Assembly: GCA_022825195.1 (NCBI GenBank) | Contig: JAJDYL010000090.1 | Span: forward strand, 1-42,762 | Direction of reading: 5' to 3' | Length of the DNA: 42,762 bases | DNA from: Alphaproteobacteria bacterium | Lineage (GTDB): Bacteria; Pseudomonadota; Alphaproteobacteria; Bin95 | Shown here: in pieces, positions 15,975 to 24,274 of the stretch | How the letters are laid out: each line of letters opens with the position of its first letter | Position numbering within the stretch: position 1 is the stretch's first letter | Notes under the pieces: generated by a model | Databases searched by the model: none | What the model was told of the DNA's origin: nothing | What the model saw: only the letters and a program-made list of their open reading frames with translations | Position numbers and translations under genes: made by a program

Positions 15975-16771
15975 GGCGCGCTGCGCTCGCTATCCTCGCG
16001 ATGCTGCTTCCGGCGGCGGCGGCAGGCTTCCAGCTCGACCTCGTGACGGGAAGCGGCGGGCCGTTCCAGATCGAGGCGGCCGGAAGCATCGAGTGGCGGC
16101 GCGACGAAAAGGTCTATATCGCCGAAGGAGGCGTTCGGGCCGAACAGGGCGGCCTTGTGCTGGAGGCGGAAACCCTGTCCGCCCATTACCGTCCGGACGA
16201 CGCGGGCAGGACGCAGATCAACCGGATCGAGGCGCGCGGCGGCGTCACCATCCAGTCCCTGGACGGGACCGCGACCGGGGAGGAGGCGGTTTACGATCTC
16301 GACAAGTCGCTCATCGTGATCCGCGGCGGCGACCTCGCGCTCAGGACCGCCGAATACAGGGTCACCGCGCGAGACAGCCTCGAGTTCCATCGGGAGGACA
16401 GCTATGCCGTGGCGCGCGGCGCGGCGCGGGCGGTGCGGGCGGAAGAGGCCATCGCGGCAGAGACGCTGGTAGTGCGGTTCGAGGAAGGAAGCCAGGGCGG
16501 ACTCGCGGCCCGGCGGCTGGAAGCGTTCGGCGGGGTCGAGGTCCGCAGCGGCGTCGATATGATCAAGGGCGAGCGGGGCTTCTACGACACCGTAGCGCAG
16601 ACGGCGGAAATATGCGGCGATGTCCGGGTGCAGCAGGGGCCCAACAGGATGGCGGGCGAGTGCGCCGAACTGGATCTTGCGAGGGGCCGCAGCCGCTTGG
16701 TCGCCGGCGCCGGCGGGCGCGTGAGCGGCCTGTTCGAGCCCGGCGAAGCGGAGGTTGAACCGGCCCGATGA
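15971..16771 (+). CDS. lptA: Periplasmic LPS bridge protein LptA
   Basis: A periplasmic OstA/LptA-fold protein. The signal peptide MRRAALAILAMLLPAAAAG is followed by repeated beta-strand text such as IEWRRDEKVYIAEGGVRAEQ, LVLEAETLSAHY and NRIEARGGVTI. At 266 residues it is longer than E. coli LptA. A second set of OstA-like strands (RRLEAFGGVEVRSGVDMIKG) suggests an extended jellyroll able to span more of the periplasm alone. ATGA overlaps join it to lptC and lptB. Confidence 0.88.
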   Translation: MRRAALAILAMLLPAAAAGFQLDLVTGSGGPFQIEAAGSIEWRRDEKVYIAEGGVRAEQGGLVLEAETLSAHYRPDDAGRTQINRIEARGGVTIQSLDGTATGEEAVYDLDKSLIVIRGGDLALRTAEYRVTARDSLEFHREDSYAVARGAARAVRAEEAIAAETLVVRFEEGSQGGLAARRLEAFGGVEVRSGVDMIKGERGFYDTVAQTAEICGDVRVQQGPNRMAGECAELDLARGRSRLVAGAGGRVSGLFEPGEAEVEPAR

Positions 16772-17496
16772 CGGAGACCGGCCTGGCCGCCTCCGGCCTT
16801 GCCAAACGGTATCGCAGACGCTCCGTCCTGCGCGGCGTGTCGCTGTCCGTCGGCCGGGGCGAGGCGGTGGGCCTGCTCGGGCCGAACGGCGCCGGCAAGA
16901 CCACCTGCTTCTATATTCTGACCGGCCTCACGGCTCCGGACGAGGGGCATGTCAGCATCGATGAGCAGGACGTCACCGGCCTACCGCTCTACCGGCGCGC
17001 GCGCCTCGGGCTCGGATATCTGCCGCAGGAGCCGTCGATCTTTCGCGGCATGAGCGTGGAGGCGAACATCCTTGCGGTGCTCGAAGTCGTGGAGAGCAAC
17101 CGGGACATGCGCGCCGCCGTACTGGACGACCTGCTGGCCGAATTCGCCATCGGCCATTTGCGGTTCTCGCCGGCGATAGCGCTTTCCGGCGGCGAACGCC
17201 GCCGCGTGGAGATCGCCCGCGCGCTCGCCGCACGCCCCAATTACGTCCTGCTGGACGAGCCGCTCGCCGGCATCGATCCCATCGCCGTCGGCGAAATCCG
17301 CGATCTGGTCTCGCATCTCAAGGACCGCGGCATCGGTGTGCTGATTACCGACCACAATGTCCGCGAGACGCTCGAGATCGTGGACCGCGCCTACATCCTG
17401 GCGGATGGCTCGATCCTCAAGGAGGGCCTCCCGGCGGAAATCATCGCCGACGAGCATGTCCGCCGGGTCTATCTGGGGGACAGCTTCAGCCTTTAG
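16768..17496 (+). CDS. lptB: LPS export ABC transporter ATPase LptB
   Basis: A cytoplasmic ATPase of 242 residues that powers LPS extraction with LptF and LptG, which are not in this window. Walker A is LGPNGAGKTT (~34-43), the Q-loop LGYLPQEPSIFRGMSV, the signature ALSGGERRRVEIARAL, Walker B YVLLDEPLAGIDP and the switch His in LITDHNVRETL. All are LptB-typical. The start overlaps the lptA stop in ATGA. About 58 bases separate it from rpoN, including a TTTTTTGGGCTATAAC patch that could serve as a separate rpoN promoter. Confidence 0.95.
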   Translation: MTETGLAASGLAKRYRRRSVLRGVSLSVGRGEAVGLLGPNGAGKTTCFYILTGLTAPDEGHVSIDEQDVTGLPLYRRARLGLGYLPQEPSIFRGMSVEANILAVLEVVESNRDMRAAVLDDLLAEFAIGHLRFSPAIALSGGERRRVEIARALAARPNYVLLDEPLAGIDPIAVGEIRDLVSHLKDRGIGVLITDHNVRETLEIVDRAYILADGSILKEGLPAEIIADEHVRRVYLGDSFSL

Positions 17497-17554
17497 GACG
17501 GTTTTTTGGGCTATAACCCGCCTCCGGGAGAGGACGGAGGCGGCGAACGGCTGC

Positions 17555-18988
17555 ATGGGGACAATGGCGCTCGGACCGAGGCTGCGGCAACGCCAGACGC
17601 AGGGGCTGGCGATGACGCCGAGATTGCAGCAGTCGATCAGGCTGCTGCAGATGGGCAGCTTCGAACTGGAAGCATTCGTCGATTCGCAGCTGGAGGAAAA
17701 TCCGCTGCTGACGCGCGGCGAGCCGGACGGCCGGGAGGATGCTGCCGGCGCGCCGGACCGGTCGGACTTCCGGTCCGAAGCCGCGATGGACGGGTTGCGC
17801 ATGGCGGAGGAGTTCGCGGCCCCTCCTCGCGGCCCGGGCGGTTTCGACGGCGACATGCCCGCCCCCGAGGAACGGGTGGCGGCGGCGCCCAGCCTGCGCG
17901 ACCGGCTGGAGCGCCAGTTGACGCTCGACATCGCCGATCCCCGGGACCGGCTGATCGGGCGGGCGGTCATCGACGCGCTCGACCCCTCCGGCTGGTTCAC
18001 CGTCGATCTTGCCGAGTTCGCGCACGGGCTGGGCGCCGTGCCGGAAGATGTCGAGCGCGTGCTTGTGCGCATGCAGCAATTCGAACCGGCGGGCCTGTTC
18101 GCCCGCTCGCTCTCCGAATGCCTGGCGCTGCAACTGCGCGACCGGGGCCGCTACGACGTCGCCATGGCGGCGCTGGTCGACAATCTCGACCTTCTGGCGG
18201 CGGGACGATTCGACGCGCTCGCGGCGGCCTGCGGCGTCGCCGGGGAGGCGCTTGCCCGGATGGTGCGCGAGCTGCGCTCGCTCGACCCGAAACCCGCCTC
18301 GGCCCTCGACGACGATGCAGCCGTCATGCCGGTCGTCCCCGATATTCTGGTACGCCGGCATCCGGGCGGCGGATGGGCGGTCGAACTCAACGATCGGGCG
18401 TTGCCCCGCGTGCTGGTGGACCGCGAATATTACGCCCGGGTGCACGACGACGCGGCATCGGACGCGGACCGGGAATTCCTCGCGGACCGGCTGAGCAGTG
18501 CGAATTGGCTGGTGAAGGCGCTGCACCAGCGCGCGGAAACCATGCTGAAGGTCGGGGCTGAGCTGGTGCGCCGGCAGCAGGGTTTCTTCGCCGACGGGGT
18601 CCGGCATCTGCGTCCGCTCACGCTCCGGGACATTGCGGAGGCCGTCGGTATCCACGAGAGCACGGTCAGCCGCGTGACGGCCAACAAGACCATGGCCACG
18701 CCGCTCGGCCTGTTCGAACTCAAATATTTCTTCACCGCCGCCATTGCCGGGACGGGCGGCGGCGAGGCCCACTCCGCCGAAGCGGTCCGGCACCGGCTGA
18801 AGGCGCTGATCGACGCGGAAGACCCCGGCAGGGCGCTCTCGGACGACAAGCTGGTGGCGGCGATGCGGGCCGAGGGCATCGACATAGCGCGCCGGACGGT
18901 CGCCAAATACCGGGAGACAATGGGCATTCCGTCCTCCGCGCAGCGCCGCCGGCGCAGCAAATTGGAAGCTGTGGCAAAAGGCCATTGA
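17555..18988 (+). CDS. rpoN: RNA polymerase sigma-54 factor
   Basis: Sigma-54, which directs polymerase to -24/-12 promoters with enhancer-binding activators. Region I is LAMTPRLQQSIRLLQMGSFE (~17-36), the activator-interaction segment. The core-binding region and the helix-turn-helix (IAEAVGIHESTVSRVTANK, ~365-383) follow. The RpoN box ARRTVAKYRE lies near the C-terminus. At 477 residues it has the typical length. ATGs at 17555 and 17564 are both possible; neither has an ideal ribosome binding site. It stands in the conserved lptB-rpoN-hpf-ptsN order of proteobacteria. Confidence 0.95.
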   Translation: MGTMALGPRLRQRQTQGLAMTPRLQQSIRLLQMGSFELEAFVDSQLEENPLLTRGEPDGREDAAGAPDRSDFRSEAAMDGLRMAEEFAAPPRGPGGFDGDMPAPEERVAAAPSLRDRLERQLTLDIADPRDRLIGRAVIDALDPSGWFTVDLAEFAHGLGAVPEDVERVLVRMQQFEPAGLFARSLSECLALQLRDRGRYDVAMAALVDNLDLLAAGRFDALAAACGVAGEALARMVRELRSLDPKPASALDDDAAVMPVVPDILVRRHPGGGWAVELNDRALPRVLVDREYYARVHDDAASDADREFLADRLSSANWLVKALHQRAETMLKVGAELVRRQQGFFADGVRHLRPLTLRDIAEAVGIHESTVSRVTANKTMATPLGLFELKYFFTAAIAGTGGGEAHSAEAVRHRLKALIDAEDPGRALSDDKLVAAMRAEGIDIARRTVAKYRETMGIPSSAQRRRRSKLEAVAKGH

Positions 18989-19014
18989 CCGGGGGCCGTG
19001 CGCGCTCCTAAATT
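18985..19014 (+). promoter_or_regulatory. Candidate promoter for hpf-ptsN
   Basis: TTGACC (18985-18990), an 18-base spacer and TAAATT (19009-19014). The -35 box overlaps the rpoN stop codon. The start codon of hpf is 43 bases downstream of the -10. An own promoter would let hibernation factor and EIIA-Ntr be expressed apart from rpoN. Confidence 0.45.
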
Positions 19015-19056
19015 TTCTGTAGAACCGCCCGATCCGGAGACAGCGGGGAGCGGCAG

Positions 19057-19641
19057 GTGCGGATTTCCGTAAGCGGTAAACAGTTGGACGTGAGCCAGGG
19101 GCTCGCCGAAAGGGTCCGGGCGTCGCTCGAACACTCGGTGGCCCGGTATTTCGACCGGGCGATCGACGCCCAGATCGCGTTTTCGAAACAGGGCGCGGGC
19201 GTCCGGGCGGATGTCTCGGTCCATGCCGGGCGCGGGCTCACGGTGCAGACGCACGGCCAGGCGGTCGACCCGTGGCAGGCTTTCGGCGAGGCGGAGGAGA
19301 AGGTCGCCAAGCGCCTGCGCCGCCACAAGCGCCGGCTGCGCAACCACCACCGCCGCGAGGAGGCGGAGCCCGACCGCTGGTCCGTCACCCACCGGATCCT
19401 GGACGAGCCGGAAGGCGCGGGCGAGGAGGCGTCCGAGGACAGCCCCGCGATCATCGCGGAGATGACCGACGACGTGCTGACGCTCAGCGTCGGCGAGGCG
19501 GTGATGCACATGGATTTCGGCGGCCAGCCGGCGCTGCTGTTCCGCAATGCCGCCCATGGCGGGCTGAACATGATCTACAGGCGCGCCGACGGCAATGTCG
19601 GCTGGGTCGACCCGGATGGCCGGCCCGGCCCCGGCGGCTGA
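19057..19641 (+). CDS. hpf: Ribosome hibernation promoting factor, long form
   Basis: A ribosome-binding stress protein of 194 residues. The N-terminal S30AE/YfiA domain (~1-100) starts MRISVSGKQLDVSQGL and contains RGLTVQTHGQAVDPWQAF and the basic KRLRRHKRRLRNHHRR. A linker leads to the C-terminal domain (~135-190: MTDDVLTLSVGEAVMHMDF, LLFRNAAHGGLNMIYRR) that dimerises ribosomes into 100S particles. The GTG start at 19057 has GGGGAG six bases upstream. The C-terminal domain marks the long form, which acts without a separate RMF. Confidence 0.93.
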   Translation: MRISVSGKQLDVSQGLAERVRASLEHSVARYFDRAIDAQIAFSKQGAGVRADVSVHAGRGLTVQTHGQAVDPWQAFGEAEEKVAKRLRRHKRRLRNHHRREEAEPDRWSVTHRILDEPEGAGEEASEDSPAIIAEMTDDVLTLSVGEAVMHMDFGGQPALLFRNAAHGGLNMIYRRADGNVGWVDPDGRPGPGG

Positions 19642-19648
19642 CGCCGCG

Positions 19649-20095
19649 ATGGGCGTTCTCGAACTGGTCGGCCCCGACGGCGTGATGGCCGACCTGGAAG
19701 CGTCGAGCAAGAAGCATGCGCTGGAACTGATGGCGGCCTTCGCGGCCAACAGCCTGGGCCTGAGCTCGAAAGCGGTGTTCACGGTGCTGGTGGACCGGGA
19801 GAAGCTCGGCAGCACCGGCGTCGGGCGGGGCATCGCCATTCCGCACGCCAAGATGGCCGGGCTGGAGGGCATTCACGGCTTTCTCATCCGCTCGCGCGAG
19901 GCCGTGCCCTTCGAGGCGGTGGACGACGAGCCGGTCGATCTTTTCTTCCTGCTGCTCGCTCCCGAAAGCGCGGGCGCGGAGCACCTGAAGGCGCTGGCGC
20001 GGGTCTCGCGCGCGCTCCGCGACCGCGACAAGGTGAAGGCGCTCAGGGAGGCCGCCGGCGCCGCCGCCATGCGCGCCGTGCTGGCGGACAGCTAG
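19649..20095 (+). CDS. ptsN: PTS EIIA-Ntr regulatory protein
   Basis: The nitrogen-PTS phosphoacceptor, 148 residues. The phosphorylated histidine is H66 in GIAIPHAK. DLFFLLLAPESAGAEHLKALARVSR (split here at ~105 to 130) matches the PTS_EIIA type 2 fold. It signals phosphorylation state to potassium transport, nitrogen and stress regulators. The ATG at 19649 is seven bases after the hpf stop. Its TAG stop overlaps the stop of the convergent MFS gene within the palindrome CTAG (20092-20095). Confidence 0.93.
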   Translation: MGVLELVGPDGVMADLEASSKKHALELMAAFAANSLGLSSKAVFTVLVDREKLGSTGVGRGIAIPHAKMAGLEGIHGFLIRSREAVPFEAVDDEPVDLFFLLLAPESAGAEHLKALARVSRALRDRDKVKALREAAGAAAMRAVLADS

Positions 20096-21288
20096 GCGGG
20101 AGTGCCCGCCTGCGGCAGCGGCCTGCGGCGCATCCGCCGCGCCAGCACTGCCGCGAGCGCCAGGCTGCACGCCGAAAGCGCCGCCATGAACCAGAACGCG
20201 TCGCCGCCGAAGCGGTCGTAGAGCGGCCCGGAAAACACGAGCATGAGTCCCGTGGCGCCGCCCATCGCGATGGACGAGTAGAGGCCCTGCGCCGTTGCCG
20301 AGATTTCCGGCGCGACATGGCGCTGGAGCCAGGTCATGCCGCCGAGATGGGTGGCGGCGAAGGTGAAGCCGTGCAGCATCTGCACCGGCACGAGCAGCCA
20401 GAGGTCCGTGGTCAGCGCGGTGCCGGCCCAGCGCAGCATGGCGGCGGAAGCGCCGAGCGCGATCAGGCCGGCGATGCCGAGCCGGTCCGCGATCCGGTTT
20501 CCGAGTGCGAACAGCGCGACTTCCGATATGACGCCGACCGCCCAGAGCGGCCTGATGACGTCCTTGCCGTGCCCGGCGGCCTCCCAGTGGATCGTGCCGA
20601 ACCCCATCAGCACCGCGTGGCTCGCCATGTTGAAGGCGATGGCGGCGGCGCAGAGCAGGAAGCCGGTGTCGCGGAGCAGGCGGCCGACGGCCCTGCTTGA
20701 CGCGCGCCGCGCTTCCGGGCGGGCGTCGGGCAGGGCAGCCGTCCCCGCCGCCACCAGCAGCAGCCCGCCGACCATGGCCGAAACGATCGCCTCGTCGCCG
20801 CGCCCGGCCAGCGCCCAGCCGCCGGCCGTCGAGGCTGCGATGAAGGCGACCGAGCCCCAGACGCGCATCCTGCCGTAGTCGAGGCTGCGGGCGCGTGCCG
20901 TCAGCAGCGCGATATTGTCGGAGAGCGGCAGGGTCGGCCCGTGGACGAGCGCGAACAGCAGCACCATGCCAAGAACCGGCCAGAAGCCCTCGGCCAGCGG
21001 GAAGCAGGCCGCGACCGCAACCGAAGCGGCGGCGAAGCCGAGCGCATAGCGCTTCCGTTCGCCCCGCCAGTCGGCGAAGCGCATCACCGCCGGGTTGACG
21101 GCGACCCGCAGCCACATGCTCGCCGCCATGACCCAGGCGATATCGGGCGCGTCCAGGCCCCGGGATTCCAGCCATAGCGGGAAAAACGGCTGATAGACGC
21201 CGACCATCGCGAAATAGGCGGTATAGAAGAGCGATATGCGGAGCGCCGGGCGCGCGGTCTCCGCCAGCCGGACCCGGGAGGTGCTCAT
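20092..21288 (-). CDS. MFS transporter, MFS_1-like (HcaT/phenylpropionate permease-like)
   Basis: A 398-residue major facilitator with about twelve hydrophobic segments. The N-terminal SLFYTAYFAMVGVYQPFFPLW (~20-40) and RFADWRGERKRY loop resemble the MFS_1-like group that includes 3-phenylpropionate and nucleoside carriers. WGSVAFIAASTAGGWAL and PVQMLHGFTFAATHLGGM in the second half also fit that group. The start at 21288 has GGAGG eight bases upstream. The tail is basic (RRMRRRPLP). It is divergent from the decarboxylase pair, with 51 bases between start codons, so a shared control region and a related substrate are possible. Confidence 0.85.
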   Translation of the reverse strand: MSTSRVRLAETARPALRISLFYTAYFAMVGVYQPFFPLWLESRGLDAPDIAWVMAASMWLRVAVNPAVMRFADWRGERKRYALGFAAASVAVAACFPLAEGFWPVLGMVLLFALVHGPTLPLSDNIALLTARARSLDYGRMRVWGSVAFIAASTAGGWALAGRGDEAIVSAMVGGLLLVAAGTAALPDARPEARRASSRAVGRLLRDTGFLLCAAAIAFNMASHAVLMGFGTIHWEAAGHGKDVIRPLWAVGVISEVALFALGNRIADRLGIAGLIALGASAAMLRWAGTALTTDLWLLVPVQMLHGFTFAATHLGGMTWLQRHVAPEISATAQGLYSSIAMGGATGLMLVFSGPLYDRFGGDAFWFMAALSACSLALAAVLARRMRRRPLPQAGTPA

Positions 21289-21339
21289 GCCGCCTGCCTC
21301 CGGTATATGGAAGCGCGGACAAGGGGGGCTGGAACGGAC

Positions 21340-21864
21340 ATGGACGACTGGCGGGACGGGATTTTCGAGGCCATCAAGGCGGCGGGCGTGACGCAGGTCG
21401 CCTATGTGCCGGATGCCGGGCACAGCCGGCTGATCGAGCGCTCGATCGAGGACAACGACCTGCGCGCGGTGTCGCTCACCACCGAGGAGGAGGGCGTGGC
21501 GCTGCTCGCCGGCGCGTGGCTCGGCGGCGCGAAGGGTGTCCTGCTGCTGCAATCCTCGGGCGTCGGCAACTGCATCAACATGCTCTCCCTCGCCAGGACC
21601 TGCGCCTTCCCGCTGGTCATGCTCGTGACCATGCGCGGTGAATGGGGCGAGTTCAATAGCTGGCAGAAGCCGATGGGCGCGACCACCCAGGGCCATCTGG
21701 AGCTCTGCGGGGCCACCTGCTACCGCTGCGACCGGGCGGAGGACGTGCGCGAGACCGTCGAGTCGGCCTTCCGCTTCGCCCATTACACCAACTCCATCGC
21801 CGCCGTGCTGCTCGGGCAGCGGTTGATCGGCGCCAAGGTCTTCGAGGAGCCGGCGGCATGTTGA
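21340..21864 (+). CDS. TPP-dependent decarboxylase, N-terminal (alpha) subunit, sulfopyruvate/phosphonopyruvate type
   Basis: A 174-residue protein with the PYR half of a ThDP enzyme, as in sulfopyruvate decarboxylase alpha (ComD) and split phosphonopyruvate decarboxylases. YVPDAGHSRLIE is followed by SLTTEEEGVALLAGAWLGG, where the glutamate would activate the thiamine ring. LLLQSSGVGNCINMLSLART is strongly family-like. ATG 21340 is preferred over ATG 21307 because homology begins there. The stop overlaps the beta subunit start (ATG at 21858), so they are made together. The acid substrate is undecided between sulfopyruvate, phosphonopyruvate and other 2-oxo acids. Confidence 0.83.
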   Translation: MDDWRDGIFEAIKAAGVTQVAYVPDAGHSRLIERSIEDNDLRAVSLTTEEEGVALLAGAWLGGAKGVLLLQSSGVGNCINMLSLARTCAFPLVMLVTMRGEWGEFNSWQKPMGATTQGHLELCGATCYRCDRAEDVRETVESAFRFAHYTNSIAAVLLGQRLIGAKVFEEPAAC

Positions 21865-22433
21865 ACAGACGGGATGCGGTGCGCCGGCTGCTGGACGACC
21901 GCGGCGACATGCTGGTCGTCGCGGGCCTGGGCCAGCCCTGCTTCGACTGCTTCGCGGCCGGGGACGACCCGCGCAATTTCTACCTCTGGGGCGCGATGGG
22001 CGGGGCGGTGCCGACGGGCCTCGGCCTCGCGCTCGCGCAGCCGGACCGCCGGGTGATGGTCGTCACCGGCGACGGCGATGCGCTGATGAGCGCCGGGGCG
22101 TTCGCGACGGTCGGGGCCGAGGCGCCGGAGAACCTCGCTATCTGCATTCTCGACAATGAGCGCTACGGCGAGACCGGCGGGCAGGTGACCCACACGGCGC
22201 GCGGCGCGGACCTGGCCCTGATGGCGGCCGCAGGCGGCGTGCGCGACACCCGGACGGTGCGCACGGAAGCGGAGCTGGCGGACGCCATAGGCGCGCTCCG
22301 GAACGGCGCCGGCCCGCAGGTCGCGGTCCTCAAGGTGGCGCCCGAGAGCGAGCCCGGCTCGCTGCCGCCGCAGGACGGTCCGCACCTCAAGCGCCGTTTC
22401 CGCAGCGCCGCGCTCGGCGTCGAGGACAAGTAG
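21858..22433 (+). CDS. TPP-dependent decarboxylase, C-terminal (beta) subunit, sulfopyruvate/phosphonopyruvate type
   Basis: The PP half of the split ThDP enzyme, 191 residues. The TPP/Mg motif is complete: GDGDALMSAGAF, then about 30 residues to ILDNERYGETGGQ. LWGAMGGAVPTGLGLALAQP precedes it, as in ComE. It needs the alpha subunit to form the active site at the dimer interface. It overlaps the alpha gene by seven bases and is followed at once by a small membrane protein and an SDR dehydrogenase, which could reduce the aldehyde product. Confidence 0.83.
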   Translation: MLNRRDAVRRLLDDRGDMLVVAGLGQPCFDCFAAGDDPRNFYLWGAMGGAVPTGLGLALAQPDRRVMVVTGDGDALMSAGAFATVGAEAPENLAICILDNERYGETGGQVTHTARGADLALMAAAGGVRDTRTVRTEAELADAIGALRNGAGPQVAVLKVAPESEPGSLPPQDGPHLKRRFRSAALGVEDK

Positions 22434-22440
22434 GGCCCGC

Positions 22441-22815
22441 ATGGCCAGTCTGCCGGCCGAGTTCCAGCCTGCCATCGGCCGCGATGCGCGCACGGTGGCG
22501 GGGCTCTCGCGGGAGGCGGACGGCTCCATCTGCGCGGTCTGGATGGCCGCGATCGGCGGGCTCGCGCTCGCATTCCTGCTGTTCTTCGAGCCGGCCGGGC
22601 TCGCGGCAACCATGATCTACGCCAATGCGGGCGGCCTTGCGCTCTGCCTGCTGGCGGCGCTCGGGCGCTATCTCGGCTGCACCCTCCGCGCCCGCCGGAT
22701 CGCCACAGCCTGGAAACGGCTGGGCGTGGTCTTCCTTCCGGGGTCCGAGGGGCTTGTCGAATATGACGGCGCGGTCCACGATCCGGCGCCGCCGACGGTG
22801 GGCGGGGAACGGTAG
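22441..22815 (+). CDS. Small membrane protein of unknown function
   Basis: A 124-residue protein I do not recognise. It has a soluble N-terminus (~1-30), two hydrophobic segments (VWMAAIGGLALAFLLFF at ~33-49 and MIYANAGGLALCLLAALG at ~58-75), then a short basic turn (RARRIATAWKRLG) and a soluble tail. The start at 22441 lies seven bases after the decarboxylase beta stop, so it is probably in the same operon. No catalytic motif is visible; a helper or anchoring role would be a guess. Confidence 0.6.
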   Translation: MASLPAEFQPAIGRDARTVAGLSREADGSICAVWMAAIGGLALAFLLFFEPAGLAATMIYANAGGLALCLLAALGRYLGCTLRARRIATAWKRLGVVFLPGSEGLVEYDGAVHDPAPPTVGGER

Positions 22816-22838
22816 AACGGCACCGGGGAGAGAGGGGC

Positions 22839-23600
22839 ATGGCAAGGCTTGCGGGCAAGGTCGCGGTAATCACGGGGGCGACCGGAGGCATCGGCGCGGC
22901 GGCTTCGCGCCTGTTCGCGGCCGAGGGAGCGCAGTTGATGCTGGTGGACCTGGACGCGGACCGGCTGGAGGCGCTGGCCGGCGAGACCGGCGCGGCCTGG
23001 CATGCGGGCGACGTGTCGGACCCGGCGGAGAACGAGGCCGTTGCGGCGGCGACCGCGGAGCGGTTCGGGGGCATCGATATCGGGCTCCTCAACGCCGGTA
23101 TCGAAGGGACGCTCGCGCCCATCGGCGACTACACGGTCGAAATGTTCGACCGCGTCATGGCGATCAATGCGCGCGGCGTCTGGCTCGGCCTGAAGGCGCT
23201 GATGCCGCAAATGGAACGGCGCGGCGGCGGGTCGCTGGTGCTGACCTCCTCGACGGCGGGCATCCGCGCCATCCCGGACATGTCCGCCTACACCGCCTCC
23301 AAGCATGCCGTGATCGGGCTGATGCGCTCGGCCGCCATCGAGGGGGCGGCGTCGAACATCCGCGTCAACACGGTCAACCCCTCGCCCATCGACACCCGCA
23401 TGATCCAGAGCCTCGAATCCATGCACGGCGTTGCCGGCTCGGGCGCGAACCAGCCGCTCGCCGGCGCGACGCCGCTCAGGCGCTATGGCGAGCCGGAGGA
23501 GGTCGCGCGGCTGATGCTGTTCCTCGCCAGCGACGAGTCCAGCTTCTGCACCGGCGGCGTCTACATGGTCGACGGCGGCGTCTCCGCCGGACGGTTGTAG
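22839..23600 (+). CDS. Short-chain dehydrogenase/reductase (classical SDR)
   Basis: A 253-residue classical SDR. The cofactor motif is TGATGGIGAA (~13-22), with D40 in LMLVDLD favouring NAD(H). NAG lies in LLNAGIEG, the catalytic Ser in LVLTSSTAG, and Tyr/Lys in SAYTASKHAVIG. The C-terminus [18 protein letters not shown] is the usual substrate-cap end. GGGGAGAGAGGGGC precedes ATG 22839. It is the last gene of the decarboxylase group and probably acts on an aldehyde, ketone or alcohol of that pathway. Its last ~105 bases occur again at 25876-25982. Confidence 0.9.
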   Translation: MARLAGKVAVITGATGGIGAAASRLFAAEGAQLMLVDLDADRLEALAGETGAAWHAGDVSDPAENEAVAAATAERFGGIDIGLLNAGIEGTLAPIGDYTVEMFDRVMAINARGVWLGLKALMPQMERRGGGSLVLTSSTAGIRAIPDMSAYTASKHAVIGLMRSAAIEGAASNIRVNTVNPSPIDTRMIQSLESMHGVAGSGANQPLAGATPLRRYGEPEEVARLMLFLASDESSFCTGGVYMVDGGVSAGRL

Positions 23601-23602
23601 AA
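23496..23602. repeat. Direct repeat copy 1: 3' end of the SDR gene
   Basis: This 107-base stretch matches 25876-25982 with only two mismatches, both in the same orientation. The match stops two bases after the stop codon (TTGTAGAA in both). Upstream of 23496 the similarity continues at a lower level to about 23440. The two copies bracket the ATPase/Toprim pair. Confidence 0.85.
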
Positions 23603-23618
23603 CAAGCGCAGCCGCGTC

Positions 23619-23636
23619 CTCCGCTAATTGGCGGAG
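23619..23636. terminator. Hairpin between convergent genes, possible bidirectional terminator
   Basis: CTCCGC-TAATTG-GCGGAG, a perfect 6-bp stem that contains the stop codon of the minus-strand Toprim gene and lies 18 bases past the SDR stop. No T run follows on either strand, so terminator activity is uncertain. Confidence 0.3.
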
Positions 23637-24274
23637 TCGTTTACGAAATCGTCTACCGCCTGCTTCAGCCGGCGCCAAGCTGGAACCTGCTCCAGGTGGC
23701 CGCCCACGGGTAGCTGCTCCACAAGGATGCGCCGGAGTTCTCCAAATCTCTTTCTAAAGCGTTTCAGCCTGTGTCCTCGAGCTTCGCTAGCCTTGCATAG
23801 TGCCTCTTCCAGCACGCTCTTGGGATCAGCAATGGATTCCACTTGCGACGCCTTTGGCAAGTCAAGGGGCGTCTTTCCTCTCGGCCTGCCGGCCACTCGC
23901 CGAATTACCCCCTCGTCCAACAGGACCCATGCTTCCGTCTCCCTGACTGGAATCACAGCAAGCCAATCCGCCTTCAACCCCGCCTGTCTCGCCCCTTCCT
24001 CTATTTCAGCCAATCGGGCAGTGTAGCCCGCACCGTCGGCGTCGCGGTGGATAAACCAAAGGTCGGGACTCCATCCACCAGCCAATAAGGTTCCGACTTT
24101 AGTGCCTATCGCGGACTGTCCGGTACTGGATCGAGGTAAGGTAGAACGGGCGACGGATGTACCCGCCGCTTCTGTAGCGCCACAATGGATCAGCAACCGT
24201 TGAAGATGAGTAACGAGTGCTTCATCCGACTTTCCTTCACATATCAGGACAAAACGAACATTCCGTTTGCTCAT
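23624..24274 (-). CDS. Toprim-like (DUF4276-type) protein, partner of the AAA ATPase
   Basis: A 216-residue protein. VRFVLICEGKSDEALVTHL at the N-terminus and FIHRDADGAGYTARL (~75) look like the Glu and Asp-x-Asp motifs of a Toprim nuclease fold. VIPVRETEAWVLLDEG and a basic C-terminal half follow. This is the layout of DUF4276-type proteins that pair with AAA ATPases in abortive-infection modules. The start ATG overlaps the ATPase stop (ATGA, 24271-24274), so the pair is translationally coupled. It probably cleaves or binds nucleic acid when released or activated by the ATPase. The defence role is inferred from architecture only. The gene is less GC-rich than its surroundings, most clearly toward its upstream neighbour. 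Confidence 0.65.
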   Translation of the reverse strand: MSKRNVRFVLICEGKSDEALVTHLQRLLIHCGATEAAGTSVARSTLPRSSTGQSAIGTKVGTLLAGGWSPDLWFIHRDADGAGYTARLAEIEEGARQAGLKADWLAVIPVRETEAWVLLDEGVIRRVAGRPRGKTPLDLPKASQVESIADPKSVLEEALCKASEARGHRLKRFRKRFGELRRILVEQLPVGGHLEQVPAWRRLKQAVDDFVNDSAN

